A stretch of 32,565 nucleotides of DNA. Origin: Anabaena sp. UHCC 0204. Its GTDB lineage: Bacteria; Cyanobacteriota; Cyanobacteriia; Cyanobacteriales; Nostocaceae. The stretch lies in contig NZ_VIKW01000009.1 in NCBI RefSeq assembly GCF_009711975.1, positions 165,821 through 198,385 on the forward strand, in the 5' to 3' direction. A program made the translations under genes and the position numbers. Below are positions 14,875-21,599 of the stretch, in pieces (the first letter of the stretch is position 1; every line of letters starts with the position of its first letter). The notes under the pieces were generated by a model, which saw only the letters and a program-made list of their open reading frames with translations, was not told the origin of the DNA and did not search any database.

Positions 14875-17280
14875 ATGAATATTGACGAAGCGAAAATCAA
14901 ATTTGACTTTATTAGAAATGAGGTTAACTCTTATATTGACAAGATAAAGTCAGAAACAGATACGCGAGTAAATATTATAGATCGAATTTTAACAGAAGTT
15001 TTAGGATGGGAAAAAGAAGAAATAGAACGAGAACCGCACACTGCTAGTGGATTTGTTGATTATCTATTAAAATATGGCGACAAAAATTTCCTAGTTATTG
15101 AAGCAAAAAAAATAGGTTTTGAATTAATAGAAACAACAAACCAAAAGGTATCTTTCTATAAGCTTGGTGGTGCTGCAATCAAGCCAGCAAAGGATGGAAT
15201 TATTCAAGCTAGTAACTATTGTCTAACAACTGGTGCTACATTTGCTGGTCTTACAAATGGAATATGCTGGATAGGTTTTAATCCTTTCCCTAGAGATGGA
15301 AAACCTCTTTTTGATTCTAATTCAATTACTTTTCCTTCTCTAGAATCAATTTCTGATAAATTTGCAATGTTCTATGATTTGTTTTCTAAAGAAGGTGTAC
15401 TAGAAAAACGATATCTTACACAGATACAGAAATTTTCAACTTCCGTAACCGGATATTATGAAAAACTTTATTCTGTTCACGAGATGAACAATAATCGTAT
15501 GATCCCTAAATCGGATTTTCAAATAGATTTAGATAAATTTTTTAATGAATTTTTTACTACTTTAGCTGGTGATAATGATCCAGAGATGCTCATTGAATGC
15601 TTCGTAGAAACTCAAGACAGCATTAATGCTGAACGAGCAATGCAGAAAATTTCTGAAAATATATTAAACTCTATTCAATCACTTAATTCTGGTACTGGTC
15701 GGGAATTAGAGAAAGAAATAGAATTTTCTATAGAAACAGAAAAAACATCAGATATTGTATTGATAGTAGGTGAAAAAGGTTCGGGTAAATCTACATTTAT
15801 TGAGCGGTTTTTTACAATTATTCTTGATAAAAATGTGCGTAGTTTATGCCTAGCACTAAAAATAGATATGGCTAATTCAAGTGGAGATATAAATTATGTT
15901 ACTAAATGGATTTATAAAAGTCTTAAAGATTGTATAGAAAAAGAATTATATAAAGGTAATTCTCCAGAGTATGAAGAACTACAAGGTATCTTTTATAAAG
16001 AATATCAAAGATGGAAAAATGGAGAATTTAAGTATTTATATGAAAGAGATCGTCAAGAATTTAAAATAAAATTTGGAGAGTATATTTTTAATAAAAAAGA
16101 AAACAATTTAGAAGAATATGTAATAAATTTATTATATCATGTAGTTCGTTCAAGGAAATTAATGCCATGTATTGTTTTTGATAATACAGATAATTTTTCG
16201 CAAAAATTCCAAGAAGCAGTTTTTCAAGTCGCAGAATCAATACACAGAGCAGTATTTTCTTTTATTATAGTGCCAATCACAGATAAAACAATTTGGCAGT
16301 TATCCAAATCTGGTCCATTTCAATCATATGATTCTAAATCATTTTATTTGCCAGTACCATCAATTAAAGATATTCTTGATAAAAGGATAAAATTTCTTAA
16401 GAAAAAAATTGAAACTGAAAAAAATGGTAAGTCTTATTTCCTTAACAGAGGAATAAGAGTTAAAATTGATGATATAGGCGCTTTTGTATCATGTATTGAG
16501 GAAATTTTCGTTAATGAAGACTTTACTTCTCGTCGCATTGGATGGATTGCTAATCATGAAATTAGACGTAGTTTAAAAGTTTTTCAGGGAGTAGTTACCT
16601 CTCCTTGTCTTGGAATTGATGAACTTGTGAAGAGTTATATCCTGGGTAATATGGAAAATATAAACCCGCAAAAAATCACCAAAAGTTTAATTCTTGGAGA
16701 ATATAAAGGATTTGCTCAGGAACATAGTCAATTTATATTAAATCTCTTTACATTAAAAAATAATCTTGTCTCAAGTCCTTTAACAAAAATAAGAATTTTG
16801 AGACTATTACGTGATAAAGAGGCATCATCAAATGATGTTCATGAATCTTATCTGACTCTTCAAGAAATAGAAAATTATTTTGAGCCTATGTGTGTAAATG
16901 AAGATATAATAGTAAATTATATCAAAGAACTCATTTCATATAGATTATTACAAACGTATGATCCAAGCGATGATAAGGTTTACTCTGGACAAAGGCTGTC
17001 CATAACTTCATGCGGTAAAATTCATCTTGAAATGATCATGAATGATGAGATTTATATTTCACAAATGGCCTTAGTAACAGAAATTAGAAATCTTAGTGTT
17101 GTTGAAAAGATTAGAAAAATTAGTCAACAGGGACTAAATGCTAGGGAATACTGGAACGGAGTTATATCGACATTTATTGAATACTGTTTAGAAGAAGATA
17201 AAATATTTGTTAGGCTACCAAAGGATAATTTATATAGAAGTCAGCAAGTAATAATAGATGAACTATCAAAGTGGAAATGA
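14875..17280 (+). CDS. HsdR-N-type nuclease domain fused to a P-loop NTPase (putative defence gene)
   Basis: The 801-residue protein opens with a type I restriction HsdR N-terminal-like PD-(D/E)XK domain: IIDRILTEVLGW, D62 in SGFVDYLL, E76 and K78 in LVIEAKK, the QASNY motif and LTNGICWIGF (about 110-135). A P-loop ATPase domain follows, with Walker A GEKGSGKST (299-307) and Walker B-like CIVFDNTDN (D436). The rest is helical, ending in a possible winged-helix-like region near 640-740, as in STAND-type or ORC-like NTPases. There is no helicase, HsdM or HsdS nearby, so this is not a type I restriction system. The likeliest role is a stand-alone phage-sensing nuclease (inference). It is markedly AT-rich and HIP1-free, pointing to transfer. 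GGA at 14861-14863 supports the ATG at 14875 over 14848. Confidence 0.75.
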   Translation: MNIDEAKIKFDFIRNEVNSYIDKIKSETDTRVNIIDRILTEVLGWEKEEIEREPHTASGFVDYLLKYGDKNFLVIEAKKIGFELIETTNQKVSFYKLGGAAIKPAKDGIIQASNYCLTTGATFAGLTNGICWIGFNPFPRDGKPLFDSNSITFPSLESISDKFAMFYDLFSKEGVLEKRYLTQIQKFSTSVTGYYEKLYSVHEMNNNRMIPKSDFQIDLDKFFNEFFTTLAGDNDPEMLIECFVETQDSINAERAMQKISENILNSIQSLNSGTGRELEKEIEFSIETEKTSDIVLIVGEKGSGKSTFIERFFTIILDKNVRSLCLALKIDMANSSGDINYVTKWIYKSLKDCIEKELYKGNSPEYEELQGIFYKEYQRWKNGEFKYLYERDRQEFKIKFGEYIFNKKENNLEEYVINLLYHVVRSRKLMPCIVFDNTDNFSQKFQEAVFQVAESIHRAVFSFIIVPITDKTIWQLSKSGPFQSYDSKSFYLPVPSIKDILDKRIKFLKKKIETEKNGKSYFLNRGIRVKIDDIGAFVSCIEEIFVNEDFTSRRIGWIANHEIRRSLKVFQGVVTSPCLGIDELVKSYILGNMENINPQKITKSLILGEYKGFAQEHSQFILNLFTLKNNLVSSPLTKIRILRLLRDKEASSNDVHESYLTLQEIENYFEPMCVNEDIIVNYIKELISYRLLQTYDPSDDKVYSGQRLSITSCGKIHLEMIMNDEIYISQMALVTEIRNLSVVEKIRKISQQGLNAREYWNGVISTFIEYCLEEDKIFVRLPKDNLYRSQQVIIDELSKWK

Positions 17281-17493
17281 CTTGATATTTCTGATTTCCT
17301 GAGTGTTCAATTTATCTAAATAAAGACTTACCGATTGATACAAAATAGAAAATATGAAGCATGGATTTAAGGTTTTTAAACGCTGTTTATATCTAACATT
17401 CGTGACCTTTCAAAATGCAAAATAATCTTTAGTTTTACCAGTTCTGACACCCACACAGCTAGTAATTAAATTAGCCTCTGGAGAAATTTAGAT

Positions 17494-17823
17494 ATGAGTA
17501 GATTAACACTTAGATTACCAGCCACATTACACCAACAGTTAATCCAGTTAGCTGAAACTGAAGGTATTTCTTTGAATCAATATATAGTTTATGCTTTACC
17601 CCGCCAAGCTGTATCCACAGAGTTTATTCAAGCAACACCAGAAAAAGAAATAGTTGAACAAGAACAGAGTTTTAAAACACTGTTACAAGGTTTAGGAAAA
17701 GCTTCCGAAAGTCAAATTAAATCAGTTTTAGCTGAACGTGAAGTAGTACAACCAGAAGCAGAATTAAGTCCTGAAATTATCGCTTCTCTTCAACAACGAA
17801 TAAGTAACGCGACTAGAGTATGA
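17494..17823 (+). CDS. RHH/HicB-like antitoxin without a recognisable toxin
   Basis: The 109-residue protein starts with a ribbon-helix-helix domain (MSRLTLRLPATLHQQLIQLAETEGISLNQYIVYAL), the DNA-binding form seen in HicB- and CopG-type antitoxins. An acidic tail follows. GGAGA lies nine to ten bases before the ATG. The stop codon overlaps a new ATG (ATGA at 17820-17823), the usual coupling to a toxin, but that frame ends after 16 codons (MNHKILKLNNWRSLSW) and I do not recognise it. It may have lost its toxin or may be a free-standing regulator. Confidence 0.65.
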   Translation: MSRLTLRLPATLHQQLIQLAETEGISLNQYIVYALPRQAVSTEFIQATPEKEIVEQEQSFKTLLQGLGKASESQIKSVLAEREVVQPEAELSPEIIASLQQRISNATRV

Positions 17824-18107
17824 ACCACAAAATACTCAAACTCAATAATTGGCGATCGCTATCATGGTAAATTGTTACAGGGGTAATAATTTTAGCAGCT
17901 TTAAAATATACACACTTCTTAATTCAAGATACCGCTAAAAATAGACAATAAGTAGTTGACTTCTGCTTGGGAATTTGCTATGATGAACTTGATAAGGAAG
18001 AACTATGAACTATTTTTATAGAAAAAAGAAAATAAAGTCTGGGGTTTTTAGCATATTTTCTTATAAAATTATCAATAAAAGCGTTTATTAATTTCTAAGG
18101 GGAACTT

Positions 18108-18323
18108 ATGGCGGTAAAAAAGGGAAACATGGTTCGTGCTATCCGCGAAAAATTGGAAAATAGTCTAGAAGCTAAAGCTAGTGATTCCCGCTTTCCTGCT
18201 TATTTATTTGAAAGTCAGGGAGAAGTTGTAGATATCAAAGGTGAGTATGCTTTAGTGAAATTTGGAAAAGTGCCAACACCAAATATTTGGTTAAAATTAG
18301 AACAATTAGAAGAACAAAACTAA
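18108..18323 (+). CDS. ndhO: NAD(P)H-quinone oxidoreductase subunit O
   Basis: The 71-residue protein matches NdhO, a small peripheral subunit of the photosynthetic NDH-1 complex found only in cyanobacteria and plastids. NDH-1 works in cyclic electron flow and respiration at the thylakoid membrane. Diagnostic stretches are [36 protein letters not shown] and [13 protein letters not shown]. It has the normal length. AAGGGGAA sits just upstream of the ATG. It appears to be transcribed alone, as the next gene has its own gap and a hairpin lies between. Confidence 0.95.
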   Translation: MAVKKGNMVRAIREKLENSLEAKASDSRFPAYLFESQGEVVDIKGEYALVKFGKVPTPNIWLKLEQLEEQN

Positions 18324-18334
18324 TTAAATAACCT

Positions 18335-18376
18335 GTGCTAAATTTTTCTCAAAATTAGCACTTAAAATCAGTTTTT
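18335..18376 (+). terminator. Probable terminator after ndhO
   Basis: GTGCTAA (18335-18341) and TTAGCAC (18355-18361) pair perfectly, and adjoining A/T bases can extend the stem. A run of six T residues lies at 18371-18376, ten bases beyond, so termination is plausible but not textbook. Confidence 0.45.
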
Positions 18377-18447
18377 TCGGAAATCACATTTTCAAAACCA
18401 AGCCATATATCAAGAGACATTTAACCCTATTCCGTGTTCCCTGCTGT

Positions 18448-19413
18448 ATGTCTTATTCCCCAATTGTTTGTAATTCTCCCCGTGTAACTATTGTCGGTGC
18501 AGGGAGAGTTGGTAGCACCTTAGCCCAACGCATTGCTGAGAAAAATCTGGCTGATGTAGTATTATTGGATATTGTCTCAGGAATGCCCCAGGGTTTAGCC
18601 TTAGATTTGCTAGAAGCCAGAGGAATTGAATCCCATAATCGGCAAATTAGCGGCACTAATGATTATGCAGATACAGCTAATTCCAATATTGTCGTGATTA
18701 CCGCTGGTTTTCCCCGCCAACCGGGAATGAGTCGGGATGATTTGCTCAAAGTCAATGCCAAAATTGTCGTAGATGCAGCAAAAAATGCGATCGCTCATTC
18801 TCCTCATGCTATTTTTATTGTAGTTACAAATCCTTTGGATGTGATGACATATTTAGCTTGGCAAACTACAGGTTTACCAAGAAATCGCGTCATGGGAATG
18901 GCTGGGGTATTAGACTCAGCTAGATTTGAAACCTTCATTGCTTTAGAATTAGGGGTTTTACCCGCTGACGTAAAAGCAATGGTATTAGGTAGTCATGGTA
19001 ATTTAATGGTTCCTTTAGCCCGTTATGCAACGGTTAATGGTGTACCAATTACAGAATTATTGACCGCGGAAACAATTAACCATTTAGTAGAAAGAACCCG
19101 CAATGGTGGGGCAGAAATTGTGGAATTAATGCACACCGGCGGCGCATTTTTTGCTCCAGCTTCCGCAACTTCCATTATGGTAGAATCAATCATCTTAAAT
19201 CAGTCCCGATTGTTACCAGCCTCAACATATTTAGAAGGGGAATATGATTTAAATAATGTAGTAATTGGTGTTCCTTGCCGATTAGGATGGGATGGAATTG
19301 AGAATATTGTACAAGTATCTATTAGTGATCAAGAAAGGTTAGCTTTGCAGACTTCGGCAGAATCAGTAAGGGTAAATATTGCTAAAGCATTGGAAATTTT
19401 AGCAGAAACATAA
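18448..19413 (+). CDS. mdh: Malate dehydrogenase (LDH-like type)
   Basis: The 321-residue enzyme interconverts malate and oxaloacetate with NAD. The Rossmann fold has VGAGRVGS (residues 16-23), with D41 for the NAD ribose. The mobile loop GFPRQPGMSRDD carries R90 and R96, the arginines that choose dicarboxylate substrate (lactate dehydrogenases have Gln at the first). D156 and R159 (LDSAR) and the catalytic H183 (GSHGNLMVPLAR) are all present. Length is normal. A degenerate STRR tract (CCCTATTCCGTGTTCCCTG) lies within 25 bp of the ATG, and there is no Shine-Dalgarno. A HIP1 site at about 18787 supports a native gene. It is a metabolic island between TA relics. Confidence 0.95.
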   Translation: MSYSPIVCNSPRVTIVGAGRVGSTLAQRIAEKNLADVVLLDIVSGMPQGLALDLLEARGIESHNRQISGTNDYADTANSNIVVITAGFPRQPGMSRDDLLKVNAKIVVDAAKNAIAHSPHAIFIVVTNPLDVMTYLAWQTTGLPRNRVMGMAGVLDSARFETFIALELGVLPADVKAMVLGSHGNLMVPLARYATVNGVPITELLTAETINHLVERTRNGGAEIVELMHTGGAFFAPASATSIMVESIILNQSRLLPASTYLEGEYDLNNVVIGVPCRLGWDGIENIVQVSISDQERLALQTSAESVRVNIAKALEILAET

Positions 19414-19462
19414 TCATACAGCAAATGCGTTAGTAAAGCTTAATAAAACTATCTCTCTAAAT

Positions 19463-19519
19463 TTACAATTCCGAATCATCAAAAACAGTAGCAAGAATAT
19501 TAATAACGTAACGATTCAT
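19463..19519 (-). pseudogene. ParE-like toxin stub (18 codons)
   Basis: The parD stop overlaps a new ATG (ATGA, 19516-19519). The frame reads MNRYVINILATVFDDSEL then TAA. The MNRYVI start is typical of RelE/ParE toxins, but the remaining 70 to 80 residues are missing and the following DNA is repeat-like up to the mdh end. I read it as a truncated toxin whose first codons and coupling survive. The identification rests on about ten residues plus the junction. Confidence 0.55.
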
Positions 19520-19782
19520 TTTTTTACCTGTCGCTGTTGCTGAAAACTATCTAAAATTTGATTTACAAATGTTTCACCGTCAATAGGTGCTGTATGTTCT
19601 GAAATTGCGATCGCATCATCAATTTTTTCACGCACTTCCTCAACCCATTCTGACTCAGCATGATCATACTCATCTAGTAACTGAAGAGCAATTTCTAGAA
19701 CTTCTTCTACAGATTGGTATTTTCCAGTTTGCAACTTTGTTTGAATAAAGTGTTCTTGTTTAGGTGTGAGACTGATACTCAT
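19516..19782 (-). CDS. ParD-family antitoxin
   Basis: The 88-residue protein follows the ParD pattern: MSISLTPKQEHFIQTKLQTGKYQSVEEVLEIALQLL is the ribbon-helix-helix and dimer region, with an acidic, flexible C-terminus (DGETFVNQILDSFQQQRQ) that would bind ParE. ParD neutralises ParE gyrase poisons and represses its own operon. Here the toxin has been cut to 18 codons, so the antitoxin is functionally orphaned in this window. It converges with mdh. Confidence 0.85.
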   Translation of the reverse strand: MSISLTPKQEHFIQTKLQTGKYQSVEEVLEIALQLLDEYDHAESEWVEEVREKIDDAIAISEHTAPIDGETFVNQILDSFQQQRQVKK

Positions 19783-19849
19783 AATAATTTTGGTTAAGTT
19801 GGCTGTAAATAAGAACTATTATAATGTAGGTCAGAAAGTTTATCCTTGT

Positions 19850-19880
19850 GCGATCGCTCCTAACTCTACACCAGAAATGA
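19850..19880. repeat. Dispersed repeat fragment (HIP1 + CTCTACACCAGAAATG)
   Basis: GCGATCGC is followed by CTAACTCTACACCAGAAATG. Related sequence recurs at 20509-20573, 21505-21590 and 23117-23238, giving a local repeat family centred on CTCTACA(C/T)(C/T)AGA(A/T)AATG and GCGTTAGC. Confidence 0.6.
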
Positions 19881-19888
19881 CTTACTTC

Positions 19889-19934
19889 CATTTATTGTTA
19901 AACTAGGAATATAACCTGAAGATATAAAACACCA
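19889..19934. repeat. 46-bp direct repeat, copy 1
   Basis: This copy begins CATTTATTGTTAAACTA and includes ATATAACCTGAA. It matches 20915-20960 at about nine of ten positions. Copy 2 is the sequence immediately upstream of, and touching, the DUF433 start codon. Copy 1 has no gene after it, so it looks like a left-behind promoter or leader of a lost related module. Confidence 0.75.
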
Positions 19935-20003
19935 TTAGTTTTTCGCAAAATCAATAAAAAAATTAGTTTCTATGTAAAGCGTAATCATTAAATTTGCTAA
20001 CCT

Positions 20004-20456
20004 TTAGTGTGCTGCATCATAAATTTTGTTGACAAAACCTATTTGGGTTAGTTCTTCTGATTTTGGAGGATTATCTGTTTTCCAGTTATCAGCCAAATCT
20101 CTTAACCGTCCTTCAACTAATACTTCTAAATAATATTCAAAAATCCTCTTTTTATGACTAAATTCTGGATCATATTCAGACAAAACTTCAGGAGTTGAGA
20201 AAGTGTAGACATCTTCTAAATTTTCCCCATCCCATTGAAAAAATTTAATTTCTTCACGGGTAGCTGTCATAGCATAAGGAATTATCACTCTATTATGTTC
20301 ATACTCAAACTTGAGAATATCTTTAACCTTTCCGGTAATATCTTCTACAATATCTCTAGCTCTAACTTTTGATACTAAAAGTTTCTGTCCATTTTTATCC
20401 CAAGCTGTAATATCTGATAGTTCTATTGTTGTGTCACTAAGTTTTGTAACGTCCAT
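20004..20456 (-). CDS. Unrecognised acidic 150-residue protein
   Basis: I do not recognise this family. The protein is acidic, with no signal peptide or membrane segment. It has a beta-rich first half (KLSDTTIELSDITAWDKNGQKLLVSKVRARD), a central FEYEHNRVIIPYAMTATREEIKFFQWDG, and a helical C-terminus with YYLEVLVEGRLRDLADNW. An in-frame ATG at 20519 would add 21 residues. The start at 20456 is preferred because CGAGGA lies about nine bases upstream on the minus strand and the added residues come from a spacer with repeat sequence. It stands alone between the parD remnant and a small ORF. Confidence 0.65.
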   Translation of the reverse strand: MDVTKLSDTTIELSDITAWDKNGQKLLVSKVRARDIVEDITGKVKDILKFEYEHNRVIIPYAMTATREEIKFFQWDGENLEDVYTFSTPEVLSEYDPEFSHKKRIFEYYLEVLVEGRLRDLADNWKTDNPPKSEELTQIGFVNKIYDAAH

Positions 20457-20508
20457 TTTTCTAATCCTCGTGACATTGACTATTGCAATATATTCATTAT
20501 AAATGATA

Positions 20509-20573
20509 AGCGTAGGCATAGCCCATCGTAGATATCGCTTACACTCTACACCAGATAATGCGTTAGTGTCGCC
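20509..20573. repeat. Dispersed repeat fragment
   Basis: GCGTAGGCATAGCC, ATATCGCTTACACTCTACACCAGATAATGCGTTAG and GTCGCC follow one another as in the copies at 21505 and 23117. It separates the 20004-20456 gene from the next small gene. Confidence 0.6.
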
Positions 20574-20691
20574 ATAACCGTATATTTTGGGAAAGGTTTC
20601 TAGATATTATTGTATGTCAAATTATTAATTAGAAATATACTTTGGTTGAAAATTAGTTTAATATTGATAGTTAGAAGTATACAGAATTATT

Positions 20692-20868
20692 ATGGATGCT
20701 TTAATTGCAGAACTAAATACAAAGTTAAATTACTGGCAACCTGCTGTAGCAGAACAAGTTCGCTATTGTATTCTAGAAATCATCGAAATGGCAGATCAGG
20801 ATGTTTTAGATATGCTCAGAACCCGTACAGTAGAGCAGGAAGTTTTGGATTTGTTAGATGAACCCTAA
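20692..20868 (+). CDS. Small 58-residue protein, unknown
   Basis: The frame starts MDALIAELNTKLNYWQP and ends VEQEVLDLLDEP. The composition is that of a real small helical protein: acidic, Leu/Glu/Gln-rich, one Trp, with a heptad-like EIIEMADQDVLDMLRTRTVEQ. It resembles small hypothetical proteins of cyanobacteria as I recall them, with no known function. It lies 91 bp before the DUF433/DUF5615 pair on the same strand and could belong to that neighbourhood. A longer frame at 20610-20861 overlaps in another register and has worse composition. Confidence 0.55.
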   Translation: MDALIAELNTKLNYWQPAVAEQVRYCILEIIEMADQDVLDMLRTRTVEQEVLDLLDEP

Positions 20869-20914
20869 ACTTGGTGAAATTTTACTTTTAGTCTTGGGTA
20901 TAGCTGCAAAAAAT

Positions 20915-20960
20915 CATTTATTGTTAAACTAAGAATATAACCTGAAAATATAAAAAACTA
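20915..20960. repeat. 46-bp direct repeat, copy 2 (DUF433 leader)
   Basis: This is the partner of 19889-19934 and ends at the DUF433 ATG. Its conservation in both places suggests a promoter/operator used by the toxin-antitoxin unit (inference). Confidence 0.75.
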
Positions 20961-21178
20961 TGTCTAACAATTCCTCCGTCATAAGTGTGTCTCCTGAAAT
21001 TATGAGTGGTACTCCTGTTTTTACTGGGACAAGAGTTCCTATACAAACACTTTTAGATTATTTGACAGCAGGAGATTCAATAGATGATTTTTTAGATGGT
21101 TTTCCCACGGTTACTAGAGAGCAAGTAATTACATTCTTAGAGGAAGCAGGAAAACAAATGATTAGTAAGGTAGCTTAG
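20960..21178 (+). CDS. DUF433 antitoxin
   Basis: The 72-residue protein is a DUF433 domain: ISVSPEIMSGTPVFTGTRVPIQTLLDYL is the family's core, followed by DDFLDGFPTVTREQVITFLEEA, a helix-turn-helix-like DNA-binding fold. DUF433 proteins pair with PIN-like DUF5615 proteins as VapBC-like modules. The next gene starts one base after this stop codon. It probably represses its own promoter through the 46-bp leader (inference). Confidence 0.88.
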   Translation: MSNNSSVISVSPEIMSGTPVFTGTRVPIQTLLDYLTAGDSIDDFLDGFPTVTREQVITFLEEAGKQMISKVA

Positions 21179-21179
21179 G

Positions 21180-21503
21180 ATGAAACTGGTTCTAGATGAA
21201 TGTATTGACCGCAAGTTAGCTAAAGAATTTGTAGGTTATGAAATCAAAACAGTTCCTCAAATGGGATGGGCGGGAACTAAAAATGGTAAACTACTGGCTT
21301 TAGTAGAAAAAGAATTTGATGTTTTTATTACGGTTGATAGGAATTTATCTTTTCAGCAAAATTTGTCTCAGTTCAATATTGCTATAGTTGTTTTGCAAGC
21401 ATCTTCTAATAGATTAATGGATCTAAAACCTTTAGTTCCAAAGATTTTAGATATTTTATCTACGGTAGTAAAAGGTCAAGCTGTAGTTGTTAGTCTTGAA
21501 TGA
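21180..21503 (+). CDS. DUF5615 PIN-like toxin
   Basis: The 107-residue protein has the PIN-like DUF5615 pattern: MKLVLDECIDRKLAKEF with D6 and E7, and FDVFITVDRNLSFQQ with D53 as the acidic metal-site candidates, plus the IVVLQASSNR strand. Such proteins are predicted RNases held by DUF433. Spacing to the antitoxin is one base. This is the only complete, recognisable two-gene toxin-antitoxin pair in the window. Ribonuclease activity is inferred from family membership. Confidence 0.88.
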   Translation: MKLVLDECIDRKLAKEFVGYEIKTVPQMGWAGTKNGKLLALVEKEFDVFITVDRNLSFQQNLSQFNIAIVVLQASSNRLMDLKPLVPKILDILSTVVKGQAVVVSLE

Positions 21504-21504
21504 T

Positions 21505-21590
21505 AAGGTGTAGAGAAGCGCATCCAAGGTATCGCTATTCACTCTACACTAGAAATGCGTTAGCGAAGCCCACCGAAGGTATCGCTCTTA
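21505..21590. repeat. Dispersed repeat between DUF5615 and Fic genes
   Basis: Two repeat units in tandem: GGTGTAGAGAAGCGCATCC, AAGGTATCGCTATTCACTCTACACTAG, then ATGCGTTAGCGAAGCCCACCGAAGGTATCGCT. GAAGC...AAGGTATCGCT occurs twice. It fills the gap between two convergent genes. Confidence 0.65.
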
Positions 21591-21599
21591 CTATGCTTG

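Noticed and set aside
14875-17280. Type I restriction-modification system
   Set aside because: Only an HsdR-N-like domain is present, without helicase motifs, HsdM or HsdS.
20610-20861. 83-codon frame overlapping the 58-residue gene
   Set aside because: Cys/Ser/Arg-rich second half and no family resemblance; the overlapping frame at 20692-20868 has better protein-like composition.
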